Source: Marinifilum_A sediminis
GTDB lineage: Bacteria > Bacteroidota > Bacteroidia > Bacteroidales > Marinifilaceae
DNA length: 64,000 nt
Direction of reading: 5' to 3'
Assembly (NCBI GenBank): GCA_947496465.1
Contig: CANMCX010000001.1
Span: 682,001 to 746,000, forward strand
Each line of letters starts with the position of its first letter. Positions within the stretch are counted from its first letter, which is position 1. The notes below the pieces were generated by a model. It saw nothing but the letters and a program-made list of their open reading frames with translations. It was not told the DNA's origin and did no database searches. The translations under genes and the position numbers were made by a program. Shown piece after piece: positions 26,685 through 36,127 of the stretch.

Positions 26685-26715
26685 AGTATACTCAGTTAGT
26701 TTTTTATTTGAAATT

Positions 26716-27237
26716 TTAATTAGTTCTTATTCCCAATTTATACAGTACTTTATCACTCAAATCAAATTTAGAGTTACTGTATATTATTGCTGGTCCATTA
26801 GCACGATCAATAATCATACCATAACTTCCAGACTTCGCTATCTCTTTGATTGCCTCATAGATATCATCCTGAATTGGTTTCATTAATTCCTGACGTTTCT
26901 TATAAAGCTCCCCATTACGACCAAAATATCTTTGCTGAAGTTTTTGAGCCATCATTTCTTTATCATGAATCTCTTTCTCTCTTTGTTGTCTCATTTCTGA
27001 TGATAAAAAAACCTCATCAGCTCTGAATTTTGCATGAAGATCTTTTATCTCAACACTGATAGTTTCAATTTCTTTTTGCCACTGAATGGATACTTTATCC
27101 AATTGCTCTTGAGCATTTTTATAGTCTGGCATCTTATTCAAGATGTATTCAGTATCAACAAATCCATATCGGGATTGAGAATACGAACTTCCAAAACTAA
27201 AAAATAAAACTGCAAGTAAGAATAGTAAACGTTTCAT
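26716..27237 (-). CDS. ompH: OmpH/Skp-family chaperone (first of pair)
   Basis: Paralog of the next gene. The ATG at 27237 is chosen because it begins the signal peptide (MKRLLFLLAVLFF, cleaved near SYSQ); the open frame reaches 27258. The mature chain has RYGFVDTEYILNKMPDY followed by a basic/acidic coiled-coil and ends with the MIIDRANGPAIIYS strand. The chain is about 173 residues. Duplicate skp-like genes after bamA are standard in this phylum and may serve different clients. Confidence 0.93.
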   Translation of the reverse strand: MKRLLFLLAVLFFSFGSSYSQSRYGFVDTEYILNKMPDYKNAQEQLDKVSIQWQKEIETISVEIKDLHAKFRADEVFLSSEMRQQREKEIHDKEMMAQKLQQRYFGRNGELYKKRQELMKPIQDDIYEAIKEIAKSGSYGMIIDRANGPAIIYSNSKFDLSDKVLYKLGIRTN

Positions 27238-27312
27238 AATAATTTGTTTTGCAATCAAACTCTAAATTAACTTAAATTAATTCAGCTCCCAAGAGCCTCT
27301 ACTTAAAATATG

Positions 27313-29820
27313 TTAAAATTGTTGACCAATTACAAAATGGAACTGACCACCGTTCTGTCCGGCTAGGTTAGCATTATCAAAACCATATCCATAATCTATA
27401 CCAAGTAATCCAAACATAGGTAGAAAAATTCGAAGACCAACACCAGCTGAACGTTTCAAGTTAAATGGCTGAAACTCTTCAAAATCATACCAGGCATTAC
27501 CCGCCTCTGCAAAAGCCAATGCGTAAATCGTAGCCGACTGGCTTAGTGATAATGGATATCTAATCTCAGCAGTAAATTTCGAATAAATATTTCCTCCCTT
27601 ACGGCGACCGTCAGAAAATACCGGAGTTAATGAACCATTTTCATATCCTCTTAAACCAACATTGTCACTTCCGTACATGCTATATCCCGACATACCGTCA
27701 CCACCAACTTCGAATCCTTCAAATGGAGATCTTTTGTTTTTATCGTAATACCCCAAGTAACCAAATTCGGCTCCTGTATATAATACTAACTTATCATTTT
27801 TTGACAATAGACCATTGTACATTTTTCCTTTAAACGTCCACTTATGATATTCAATCCATTTGTACAATTCTTCCTCGCTAGCACGAGAATAATCCAAATC
27901 TTCGAATAATGAATATGGAGGTGTAAATTTTAAACTTAGTGAGAATGAAGATCCTTTACGTGTATACAATGGATTATCAATCGAACTTCTAGATAAAGTT
28001 GTAGTGAAACTAAAGTTATTCGATGTTCCATCAGAAATCAGATAGTATTGCCAGTTCTCCAAGTTGAAATTTTGATAACTTACCTCATTGTATAATGAGA
28101 AATAGTCATCTGGCCATTTTAATCTACGTGCTAAACCTACACTTGCTCCGAAAATTTTCTGACTCTGATCAGAACTATTCCCATATGTAGTATAATAGTT
28201 ATAACTACTGCTATATCCCGACTGCTGTGAATAATATATCGATGTACTTAATGAAGTTGGTTTTTTACCTCCCAACCATGGTTCTGTAAACGATATACTA
28301 TAGGAATTATAATAAGAGCCATTGGTTTGCGCTCGAATACTTAAGGTTTGTCCATCACCAGTAGGAAGTGGACTCCAAGCTTTTTTATTGAAAATATTTC
28401 GTATCGAAAAATTAGAAAATCGAAGCCCAACAGTACCAATAATCATACCAGCTCCCCAACCTCCGGAAAGTTCGATCTGATCATTTGCTTTTTCTTCCAA
28501 TTCGTAATTGATATCAACCGTTCCACTTTCAGGGTGAGGTTTAATATCAGGATTAATAGCCTCAGGATCAAAGTGACCTAACTGAGCAAGCTCTCGCACA
28601 CTACGAATGATATCTGATTTACTAAATAATTCGCCAGGATATGTATACAACTCTCTACGAGCAACATGTTCATGAGTTTTTGTATTACCAATTATATTTA
28701 CACGATCGATTGTAGCTTGCTTCCCTTCAATTATTCTCATTTCAAGATTAATCGAATCTTTACCAATAACTTTCTCAATAGGGTTTACATTAAAAAACAA
28801 GTATCCTTTATCCAAATACCAATTACTTACAGCATCATCATCAAGACTTAATCTTTCATCCAAATAAGTCTGATTGTAAACATCACCCTTCTTTATCTTT
28901 AAAACACGCTCTAAATCATAAGATGTATATACCGTGTTACCAACCCATGTAATATCATTAAAGAAGTACTGATTTCCTTCATTCAATTTTAAATAAATAT
29001 TAACACGATCTTCTGATACCTGTTCTACACTATCAGTAATAATAAGAGCATCTCTATACCCATTTTCATTGTACTTAGAAATTAAGGTAATCTTATCTTC
29101 CTTCCAATTATCCTCAATATACTTTGAAGATTTAAAGAAATTCCTCAGTCTTTTCTCTTTTGATTCTTTTATTGCCTTTTTTACTTTCTTATCAGATAAA
29201 GCAACATTTCCTTCAATAAAGATATTCTTAATCTTAATCTTATTATTTCTATCCATATTGATATCGATGATAACGCTATTTTCCTCCGTAAGATCATCAC
29301 GCTGCAACACATTTACATCAATATTATAAAAACCTTTTTCTTTAAAGTAATTTTCAACGATAGTTTGAGTATTTGCAATTAAAAAATCGGTTACCTGTGT
29401 TCCTTTTTGTAATTTCAATCGCTCTTTTAACTTATTTGTTTCACTTTTAGAAGTACCAATGTAGTTTACCGAAGATAACCTTGGACGTTCCTGAAGATGA
29501 ATACTCAAATAAATTTTCTTATCAACTATTTTTGTAGCAGCAATCTGAATATCAGAAAACAAACCTTGCTTATAAAGTTTATTAATTGCCTTTGTTACCT
29601 TCTCCCCTGGCACTTCAATTTCCGAACCTTCCCGTAAACCAGATATTTGAACAAGCACGTTACTTTCCAAATGCTTTACTCCTGTAACCGTTACTCCTCC
29701 CAATTCGTATTTCTTGGGTGAAGAATAATGTAAAGTTGGATTAAAAATTGTATCTGTTTCCTGCGCTATGGCAGTGATACTTAAAAATAGAGTAAAAATG
29801 AAAGTTAATCGTTTAATCAT
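27313..29820 (-). CDS. bamA: outer-membrane protein assembly factor BamA
   Basis: Core of the BAM machine that folds barrels into the outer membrane. The 835-residue protein has a signal peptide (1-19), five POTRA domains (about 35-430) and an Omp85 barrel (about 440-835). The barrel contains the conserved lid-loop region around GLRGYENGS and ends in an aromatic strand (FHFVIGQQF). It sits between uppS and the ompH pair, linking carrier-lipid synthesis with outer-membrane assembly in one transcription unit. Confidence 0.96.
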   Translation of the reverse strand: MIKRLTFIFTLFLSITAIAQETDTIFNPTLHYSSPKKYELGGVTVTGVKHLESNVLVQISGLREGSEIEVPGEKVTKAINKLYKQGLFSDIQIAATKIVDKKIYLSIHLQERPRLSSVNYIGTSKSETNKLKERLKLQKGTQVTDFLIANTQTIVENYFKEKGFYNIDVNVLQRDDLTEENSVIIDINMDRNNKIKIKNIFIEGNVALSDKKVKKAIKESKEKRLRNFFKSSKYIEDNWKEDKITLISKYNENGYRDALIITDSVEQVSEDRVNIYLKLNEGNQYFFNDITWVGNTVYTSYDLERVLKIKKGDVYNQTYLDERLSLDDDAVSNWYLDKGYLFFNVNPIEKVIGKDSINLEMRIIEGKQATIDRVNIIGNTKTHEHVARRELYTYPGELFSKSDIIRSVRELAQLGHFDPEAINPDIKPHPESGTVDINYELEEKANDQIELSGGWGAGMIIGTVGLRFSNFSIRNIFNKKAWSPLPTGDGQTLSIRAQTNGSYYNSYSISFTEPWLGGKKPTSLSTSIYYSQQSGYSSSYNYYTTYGNSSDQSQKIFGASVGLARRLKWPDDYFSLYNEVSYQNFNLENWQYYLISDGTSNNFSFTTTLSRSSIDNPLYTRKGSSFSLSLKFTPPYSLFEDLDYSRASEEELYKWIEYHKWTFKGKMYNGLLSKNDKLVLYTGAEFGYLGYYDKNKRSPFEGFEVGGDGMSGYSMYGSDNVGLRGYENGSLTPVFSDGRRKGGNIYSKFTAEIRYPLSLSQSATIYALAFAEAGNAWYDFEEFQPFNLKRSAGVGLRIFLPMFGLLGIDYGYGFDNANLAGQNGGQFHFVIGQQF

Positions 29821-29844
29821 TACTATAGTTATAATGGTTAATGC

Positions 29845-30591
29845 TTAATTATCGTTTAATTGTTCACTTGTTTTACCAAATCGTCTTTCACGACTTTGAT
29901 AATTCAAAAGTGCCTTATATAGCTCTTCCTTTGTAAAGTCAGGCCAAAACAGATCCGTAAAATACAATTCTGAATATGCTAACTGCCAAAGTAAAAAATT
30001 ACTAATTCTATTCTCACCACTGGTTCTAATCATCAATTCCGGATCTGGAATTCCACTGGTTGTAAGATGGCTTTCAAAAATAGATTCATTGACATCCTCT
30101 GGAGCTAAATCACCAGAATGAACCTTTTCTGCAATCTTACCAACTGCATTCATAATCTCCCAACGAGAACTATAACTTAAAGCTAACACCAAGGTTAAGC
30201 CGGTATTTTTCGCTGTATTGTCAATTGTTCCTTGTAATTTCTCCCTTACCTCTTCTGGTAAACTCTCTAAATCTCCAATTGCCTTTAATCGAACATTGTT
30301 CTTCATTAAAGTTGGAGTTTCGTTCTCTATCGCCTCAACAAGCAAAGACATTAATCCCAAAATCTCATCCTGAGGACGATTCCAATTCTCTGTGGAAAAA
30401 GCATAAAGAGTGAGATAAGAAATTCCTAATTCAGCAGCACCTTCAACTGTTTGGCGTACTGCCTCAACGCCATTCTGATGTCCAATTATTCTATGTTCGC
30501 CTCGCATCTTTGCCCAACGACCATTTCCATCCATAATTATTGCCAAATGATTCGGCAATCGTTCTTTTATGATTTTATCTTTGAATGACAT
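29845..30591 (-). CDS. uppS: isoprenyl transferase (undecaprenyl diphosphate synthase)
   Basis: Adds isopentenyl units in cis to farnesyl diphosphate, giving the lipid carrier for cell-wall and surface glycans. The 248-residue protein shows IIMDGNGRWA with catalytic Asp21, the LTLYAFSTENWNRP segment, and the C-terminal LMIRTSGENRISNF and WPDF motifs of the family. It begins three bases after the porG stop and ends 24 bases before bamA, so it is inside the operon. Confidence 0.96.
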   Translation of the reverse strand: MSFKDKIIKERLPNHLAIIMDGNGRWAKMRGEHRIIGHQNGVEAVRQTVEGAAELGISYLTLYAFSTENWNRPQDEILGLMSLLVEAIENETPTLMKNNVRLKAIGDLESLPEEVREKLQGTIDNTAKNTGLTLVLALSYSSRWEIMNAVGKIAEKVHSGDLAPEDVNESIFESHLTTSGIPDPELMIRTSGENRISNFLLWQLAYSELYFTDLFWPDFTKEELYKALLNYQSRERRFGKTSEQLNDN

Positions 30592-30594
30592 ATA

Positions 30595-31260
30595 TTATTT
30601 TACAAATCGACCGTATGAATGACACTCCTCATTATCTGGAAACAGTTTATAACTAATCATGATTCCGAAAAAGGATGCCCAATCGTTATTGTGCATTAAA
30701 TTGCGTTCGTTAAAATTATTTGGATCATCTAAATGATCCAGATCATCGGTGAAAGTTTTTCTAAAACTCCATTCCAATGCTGCAGTCCATCTTCCTCCAA
30801 GATTGTATTTAAACCCAGCTCCCATAGGTATGGTAAACGAGGATTCTGTACTACTTGGAGCTATATATCCAATACCTGCTGTTACATAAGGCACCAGCCT
30901 TTTTGTTTTCGATTTTCCTGGTGACCAAAATGGTTGAAAATTAAATTCACCTTGTAAGGACAAATCAACCAAATCAGTATCAAAAGACGCTCCTCTACTT
31001 TGCTGGTATTGATTTTTAAAATCTCTATCTTCACCACTTAATCCAGAGAAAATCATTCCAGCTCTAAGAGAATATCGAGAATTAAAATTGTATCGATAAA
31101 TTCCTCCTATAGCAACTGAGCTTGAATAAAAATGGTATGTTGGATTGATATCGCCCATATAATAGCCAACACCTCCATAAAAACCTAATTCTGCTTTGGT
31201 TTGCGTAAATGCCGTACTACTAACGACTAAAAACAGTATTCCCAAAATCAGTTTATGCAT
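30595..31260 (-). CDS. porG: PorG-like outer-membrane protein (DUF6089)
   Basis: In Porphyromonas PorG is an outer-membrane component of the type IX secretion system that contacts the PorK/PorN ring. The coding frame extends to 31347, but a signal peptide starts at the ATG at 31260 (MHKLILGILFLVV, ending AFTQ); an ATG at 31287 is also possible. The mature chain begins AELGFYGGVGYYMGDINP, typical of the DUF6089 barrel, and has repeated glycine-aromatic strands. Gene order porG-uppS-bamA-ompH-ompH is the same as in P. gingivalis, which supports the assignment. Confidence 0.85.
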   Translation of the reverse strand: MHKLILGILFLVVSSTAFTQTKAELGFYGGVGYYMGDINPTYHFYSSSVAIGGIYRYNFNSRYSLRAGMIFSGLSGEDRDFKNQYQQSRGASFDTDLVDLSLQGEFNFQPFWSPGKSKTKRLVPYVTAGIGYIAPSSTESSFTIPMGAGFKYNLGGRWTAALEWSFRKTFTDDLDHLDDPNNFNERNLMHNNDWASFFGIMISYKLFPDNEECHSYGRFVK

Positions 31261-31372
31261 GAACAGCAGTTTGTTTTTTTTCTCCATGTAAATGAATTCG
31301 TTTTTCATGTTCAAATCCCTATAACCATTGATATGATTAGGATACAATCACCCTAAATTCATTCACAAGCTA

Positions 31373-31380
31373 CAAAAGTA
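31373..31380 (-). promoter_or_regulatory. candidate -7 box upstream of porG
   Basis: TACTTTTG on the minus strand, an exact consensus match. Transcription would begin near 31366, which leaves room for the 31260 or 31287 start and makes the 31347 start unlikely. Confidence 0.45.
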
Positions 31381-31473
31381 ACATATAATCTTAAAAAACC
31401 TTATTTCAGAAGTAAAATTAAATGAGTCTTCCGTTAAATTTTGTTAAAATGAAAATCAATGTATTTGAGATTA

Positions 31474-32358
31474 TTAATTACGTTTATCAACACCCCACAT
31501 CAGTTTATTTCTCAAGGTTCCGTAAAAACTGTGAGTTTTCAGTTTCAACACCTTTATCTGGAAATCTGACCTTTTTATTTTAAGTTCAATTGAAGACTCA
31601 AAAGTGCAAGAACGAGAATCTAAGGAAGCCAGATAAGTATCACTTCGTCCTTCAACCCTTAGTGTTATTTCATGATGATTTGGAACAACAATTGGTCGCA
31701 CTGTAAGATTGTGTGGAGAAATTGGAGAGATGATAAAATTTTGTGTATTAGGAATAAGAATCGGACCGCCAACACTTAAAGAATAAGCAGTAGATCCTGT
31801 TGGAGTTGCAATAATTAATCCATCCGCCCAATAAGAATTTAAGTATTCATTGTTTAGGTAGGTATGAATAGTTATCATCGAAGCCGAGTCCTTCTTATGA
31901 ACTGTAAATTCGTTTAAAGCATAATTAAACTCATCAAACAATCCATTTTTAGAAGTTTCCAATTGCAATAAACTCCTCTCCTCAATAGAATATTCACCTG
32001 TAAAAATATCGGTTAAAGCCTGTGGAATTTCATCTTTAGCTATGTCAGCCATAAATCCTAGTCGCCCACTATTTATTCCAACAATAGGAATCTCTGAATC
32101 TCGAACAATGGTTACAGCATCTAAAAAGGTTCCGTCACCACCTATCGAGAACACGAACTTCACATCTTTATCAAGGCTATCAAAACCATTAAAATAGCCA
32201 TGAACCGGTGGTTTAAAATTTATTTCTCTAATTAAAAAATCGTAAAATGGTTGATAAATGTATATCTCCACATCATGCTTCGAAAATACATCAAACATCA
32301 GCTTAAAACTTTCGGTAAAATTTTCATTAAACAATTTACCAAACAAGGCTATTTTCAT
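31474..32358 (-). CDS. nadK: NAD kinase
   Basis: Phosphorylates NAD to NADP. The 294-residue protein has the nucleotide-binding GGDGT motif at 73-77, NSGRLGFMAD near 96, and the glycine-rich ADGLIIATPTGSTAYSLS region near 175. The gene follows the CBS-domain gene and precedes porG, an order conserved in the phylum. Confidence 0.95.
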   Translation of the reverse strand: MKIALFGKLFNENFTESFKLMFDVFSKHDVEIYIYQPFYDFLIREINFKPPVHGYFNGFDSLDKDVKFVFSIGGDGTFLDAVTIVRDSEIPIVGINSGRLGFMADIAKDEIPQALTDIFTGEYSIEERSLLQLETSKNGLFDEFNYALNEFTVHKKDSASMITIHTYLNNEYLNSYWADGLIIATPTGSTAYSLSVGGPILIPNTQNFIISPISPHNLTVRPIVVPNHHEITLRVEGRSDTYLASLDSRSCTFESSIELKIKRSDFQIKVLKLKTHSFYGTLRNKLMWGVDKRN

Positions 32359-32416
32359 CGTTTTGTAGTTTGATCGTAAAAGTGTTCTTTTTCTTATTAA
32401 TAAAATAAGTCAACAG

Positions 32417-32446
32417 CAAATATAAATGATTCTACAAGTCTTCAAA
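32417..32446 (-). promoter_or_regulatory. promoter of nadK
   Basis: On the minus strand TTTG at 32446-32443, 18 bases, then TATATTTG at 32424-32417. The -7 box is exact and the spacing slightly short. The leader is about 50 bases. Confidence 0.5.
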
Positions 32447-32478
32447 GACCTAAACGGAGAAAAGCAGTTTAATATTGG

Positions 32479-33144
32479 TTAGATGTTCAAAAAACGCATA
32501 AAAGAATTGTATCGATCTTCCAACATGTCCTTCATATCATCCTCGCGAACATAAGTTGATTTGATCGTATAATCGTAGCGTAGAAAGGTTTGAATGATAG
32601 ATGTGAGGTTACTTCGGTTGACCTTAATCGTTAACTCTATTTTTTTTGAATCAGTAGAAGATTTTACATACAGACTTAAAATTTTTGCATCGTTACTTTC
32701 TACTATCCTTGATATTTCGCTTAATGAATAATCGACAGAATTTAAATCGAGAACTATAATTCCACCAGGTTCTCTTACTGAAAAGATTCGCTCAATATAT
32801 TGCATCAAATCGTTTAAAGTAATTAAGCCCAGGTAGGTTTTCTCATCTTCCAGAACTGGTATAACAGTAAGTTTTAATCTTGAAATAATTTCAATAACAT
32901 CATAAATATGATGATTCTCCATTACATATGGACTAAACAAAGAAAGCTTTTGGTCACCAATTGGTTCTTCTGCCTTATTTAGATCGTAAATATCATTATC
33001 AGAAATTAAACCCAGAAACTCATCGCCCTTTACAATTGGCAAATGCGATACTCTGAATATTTCCATCCAGTTTAACGCTTGTATGCCAGTATCAGTCTCT
33101 CTTAGTACCGGAACAACATCAGAAATTAAATCTTTTGCTATCAT
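32479..33144 (-). CDS. CBS-domain protein
   Basis: The 221-residue protein consists of a CBS-domain pair (about 1-60 and 70-130; VSHLPIVKGDEFLGLISDNDIYD and LTVIPVLEDEKTYLGLITLNDL are described by their LPIV/IPVL and GLI turns). An ACT-like C-terminal region follows (about 135-215). Such pairs bind adenine nucleotides and act as energy or ligand sensors. The partner is unknown. In Bacteroidota this gene is regularly beside nadK, which hints at control of NADP metabolism, but that is inference. Confidence 0.85.
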   Translation of the reverse strand: MIAKDLISDVVPVLRETDTGIQALNWMEIFRVSHLPIVKGDEFLGLISDNDIYDLNKAEEPIGDQKLSLFSPYVMENHHIYDVIEIISRLKLTVIPVLEDEKTYLGLITLNDLMQYIERIFSVREPGGIIVLDLNSVDYSLSEISRIVESNDAKILSLYVKSSTDSKKIELTIKVNRSNLTSIIQTFLRYDYTIKSTYVREDDMKDMLEDRYNSFMRFLNI

Positions 33145-33171
33145 ATATACCTGTTTTCTAGGAATTACTTT

Positions 33172-33179
33172 TATTTTTG
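33172..33179 (+). promoter_or_regulatory. candidate -7 box for pdxJ
   Basis: TATTTTTG, an exact TAnnTTTG match, about 75 bases before the pdxJ start, in the divergent gap with the CBS gene. Confidence 0.4.
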
Positions 33180-33254
33180 CCGCAAGGTAAGATCAGTTTC
33201 ATGGCAAAATGAACTAAATTTACCTGTCATTCTATTTATTAAGATTTCATAAAT

Positions 33255-33968
33255 ATGACCAGACTTAGTGTAAATATAAACAAAATTGCGACATTAAGAA
33301 ACGCCCGAGGCGGTAATACTCCTAATGTATGCGAGGCTGCAGTTAACTGCGAAAGATTTGGAGCTGAAGGAATTACAATTCACCCGCGTCCAGATGAAAG
33401 ACATATTAGATATCAGGATGTTATTGATTTAAATCCTTTGGTTAGTACTGAATTCAATATTGAGGGATATCCTTCAAAAGATTTTATTGATATGGTTATC
33501 GATATCAAACCTGATCAGGTTACATTAGTTCCAGACCCACCTGAAGCCATAACCTCAAATGCAGGTTGGGATACGGTTAAGAATAAAGATTTTTTAATTG
33601 AAGTTATCTCTAAATTTAAAGCCGAAGGAATTAGAACATCCATTTTTGTAGATACAGATTTGGCAAATATCGAAGGAGCTGTAGCTACCGGAACAGATAG
33701 AATTGAGCTATACACAGAACCATATGCAACTAACTATCCTATTAACAAACAAGAGGCAATTCGCCCATTTGTTATTGCTGCACAAAGAGCTTCGGAACTT
33801 GGATTAGAAATTAATGCCGGACATGATTTGAGTTTGGAGAATCTTAATTTTTTCTACAAAAACATTCCTAATTTAGCTGAAGTGTCAATTGGTCACGCAC
33901 TAATATCCGACTCTCTTTATTTTGGATTGGAAAATACAATTCAGATGTATCGCAAGTGTCTTAAATAG
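33255..33968 (+). CDS. pdxJ: pyridoxine 5'-phosphate synthase
   Basis: Condenses 3-amino-2-oxopropyl phosphate with deoxyxylulose 5-phosphate to make pyridoxine phosphate. The 237-residue TIM barrel begins TRLSVNINKIATLRNARGG. It has GAEGITIHPRPDERHI near residue 35 with catalytic His and Arg, VTLVPD near 92, and the phosphate-binding IGHALISDSL near 215. It stands alone with its own terminator and is divergent from the CBS-nadK unit. Confidence 0.96.
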   Translation: MTRLSVNINKIATLRNARGGNTPNVCEAAVNCERFGAEGITIHPRPDERHIRYQDVIDLNPLVSTEFNIEGYPSKDFIDMVIDIKPDQVTLVPDPPEAITSNAGWDTVKNKDFLIEVISKFKAEGIRTSIFVDTDLANIEGAVATGTDRIELYTEPYATNYPINKQEAIRPFVIAAQRASELGLEINAGHDLSLENLNFFYKNIPNLAEVSIGHALISDSLYFGLENTIQMYRKCLK

Positions 33969-33990
33969 GATACACATTTGATAAAAATAT

Positions 33991-34013
33991 AAGGATGCTC
34001 AAAAGGCATCCTT
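33991..34013 (+). terminator. terminator of pdxJ
   Basis: Arms AAGGATGC / GCATCCTT with a 7-base loop, followed by TCTTTTTT. Its presence argues against a start for the next gene upstream of 34052. Confidence 0.9.
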
Positions 34014-34051
34014 TCTTTTTTGATTTTAAAGATCTGTTATATCTTTATTCT

Positions 34052-34861
34052 ATGAAGCTTAATTTTAGAAAAATTGGAGAAGGTTATCCTCTTATTATAG
34101 TCCACGGACTTTACGGTTCGTCAGATAATTGGTTGAGTGTAGCAAAAGATCTCGCCTCAAATTTTGAAGTTTACATTATCGATCAAAGAAATCATGGAGC
34201 TTCTCCACACTCCGATTCTCACACTTATCAGGACTTAAAAGAAGATTTATTGGAATTCATGGATGATCATGAAATTGAAAAAGCAACATTAGTTGGTCAT
34301 TCGATGGGAGGTAAAACGGTAATGTTTTTTGCTGCCGAGCATCCCGAAAAAGTAAGTAACCTGTTAGTGGCTGATATTGCTCCAAAAAACTACAGCAAAA
34401 TTTCTGATTACGCTCCACAAACTATAGATCACAACACCATTATTTCTGCAATGCTAAATCTTGATTTACAGAATTTTAAATCAAGAACCGAAATAGATCA
34501 TAAATTATCAGAGAGCATTCAAAGCGAAAGGGTACGTCAATTTCTCTTGAAAAATTTAAAAAGAGACGAAGAAAAAAGATTTACCTGGAAATTAAACATT
34601 GAAACCATCAGTAAATTCCTTCCTCAAATAATGGATGGAATGAATAAGGATGACTTTACACATGGAAAAGGAATTACAGGCTTTCCGGTTCTGTTTATAA
34701 AAGGTGCTAAATCGAACTACATTACCGATGATGATCACAATTTAATTAGAACCATTTTCCCTTATGCCGAGGTTACTACAATTCCGAATGCAGGACATTG
34801 GGTTCATGCCGAACAACCAAAATTATTGGTAAAAACCATTGAGTATTTTGTTCTTGATTAA
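34052..34861 (+). CDS. alpha/beta-hydrolase
   Basis: The ATG at 34052 is used; the frame is open to 33995 but that stretch overlaps the pdxJ terminator. The 269-residue protein has the oxyanion HG at 18-19 (IVHGLYGSSDNW), nucleophile Ser84 in GHSMGG, and the catalytic His in GHWVHAEQP near the C terminus. This is close to the YbfF/esterase group acting on small acyl esters; the natural substrate is unknown. It is cytosolic, with no signal peptide. Confidence 0.88.
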   Translation: MKLNFRKIGEGYPLIIVHGLYGSSDNWLSVAKDLASNFEVYIIDQRNHGASPHSDSHTYQDLKEDLLEFMDDHEIEKATLVGHSMGGKTVMFFAAEHPEKVSNLLVADIAPKNYSKISDYAPQTIDHNTIISAMLNLDLQNFKSRTEIDHKLSESIQSERVRQFLLKNLKRDEEKRFTWKLNIETISKFLPQIMDGMNKDDFTHGKGITGFPVLFIKGAKSNYITDDDHNLIRTIFPYAEVTTIPNAGHWVHAEQPKLLVKTIEYFVLD

Positions 34862-34869
34862 ATGATACA

Positions 34870-34896
34870 AAAAACTCCGCTTATAGCGGAGTTTTT
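34870..34896. terminator. bidirectional terminator
   Basis: Perfect 12-base arms AAAAACTCCGCT / AGCGGAGTTTTT with a TAT loop, between the convergent hydrolase and lipoprotein genes. Confidence 0.92.
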
Positions 34897-34916
34897 GATT
34901 TATATTTCTTTGAAAT

Positions 34917-36029
34917 CTACCAAACTCCCGCTTTAAAAACGTAGCGAGTTACAGCCTGAATATTCATCTCCTTATTTGAACTGTTATTCGGATCAATATC
35001 GTCTTCATATTTAAAACCAGTAATTTTCACAAAGTAATCTTCACCAACTTCCAATTCACTTAGAGCTTCCAATTCATTAGCAATTGAATTGTCTATAGTC
35101 AACACCTTATCTTCACCAGCAACAGCAGGTTGACGTGTACTTCTAAAATTAGGTTGATACTCATTACCATTCTTATCTAATATTTCAACGTAATAATAGA
35201 TATCATCTTCGTCAATGGCTTTCCAATTAATTGTAACACTTCCACTAGCGCTAGCATGTGTAGCCGTTGTAGAAAAATTATCTAAGGCTGCAATAGCTTC
35301 ACTATACATCTGATCTTCCAACTTGTAATTTTCCCCGTTTGCTTTCAGGAAAAACTTTACAGTCTGACTCCCTGGATAAGCATCGAAATATTCCTCTCTA
35401 TCGCTCTCTTTTAAATAGTATACCTTCTCTCCCTGAAAATCTGTAAAATCTTCCAATTCAATAGTTGTTGATTCGTTGGGTAAAACTTTTACCTGACTTA
35501 ATTCTGCTCCGTAAACCGCATACTCATTTCGAAACGATGATTCATATGCATTATTTACCAAACGAAGATCATTTACAACATAAGCATCAGCTGTCACATC
35601 ATTCAAATCATCTATATCCGTATAAAACTCTCTTGTACCACTTGAACTATTCAATTTAAGATATGAACTGGTTGATTTTGACTGTATAAACCACTCCTGT
35701 CTATCTGTAAGCGAGATAGATTCATCTTCAATTACCAGCTCATTGTCTACAAGACTCCACTCCCCTACAACTTTATCTCTACGCCCACTAAATTCCTGTT
35801 TCTTTAAAACACCTCCGCCTTCAAATCGATAAACTATTAGTTCGTCATCGCGATCGTAATCTGAGGACAAATAAGGGTTGGCATACCAGTATTTGTTGGT
35901 TAAATCAGACGATTTAAATTCAAAATCCTCATCATCGCCACCGCTACTGCTACTTCCGCATGAGTACATAAACATACTTCCCACAATAAGTGCGGCAAAT
36001 GATAACCTTTTATAAAATGAACGATTCAT
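34917..36029 (-). CDS. predicted lipoprotein with a fibronectin-like C-terminal domain
   Basis: The 370-residue protein has a lipoprotein signal with Cys24 after MYS, followed by a Ser/Gly/Asp linker (GSSSSGGDDED), which fits surface or periplasmic anchoring. Residues about 40-130 look like a lipocalin-like or DUF-type beta domain around WYANPYLS and LVDNELVIEDE. Residues about 255-365 have the pattern of a fibronectin type III fold (GSVTINWKA, then YYYVEILDKNG, and DYFVKITGF near the end). No enzyme motif is visible. Function unknown. A terminator follows and no neighbour on the same strand is close. Confidence 0.7.
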   Translation of the reverse strand: MNRSFYKRLSFAALIVGSMFMYSCGSSSSGGDDEDFEFKSSDLTNKYWYANPYLSSDYDRDDELIVYRFEGGGVLKKQEFSGRRDKVVGEWSLVDNELVIEDESISLTDRQEWFIQSKSTSSYLKLNSSSGTREFYTDIDDLNDVTADAYVVNDLRLVNNAYESSFRNEYAVYGAELSQVKVLPNESTTIELEDFTDFQGEKVYYLKESDREEYFDAYPGSQTVKFFLKANGENYKLEDQMYSEAIAALDNFSTTATHASASGSVTINWKAIDEDDIYYYVEILDKNGNEYQPNFRSTRQPAVAGEDKVLTIDNSIANELEALSELEVGEDYFVKITGFKYEDDIDPNNSSNKEMNIQAVTRYVFKAGVW

Positions 36030-36127
36030 TTCTAATATCTTTTAGTTTAAACTTTAGTTCAGATAAAAATATATTACCCGTAAGACTAACACGAAAAAAC
36101 TCAATTTATTGTACAATAACAAGAGGA

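Noticed and set aside
33995..34051. Earlier start of the alpha/beta-hydrolase gene
   Set aside because: It overlaps the loop and T run of the pdxJ terminator, and the product would carry a hydrophobic extension not seen in the family.
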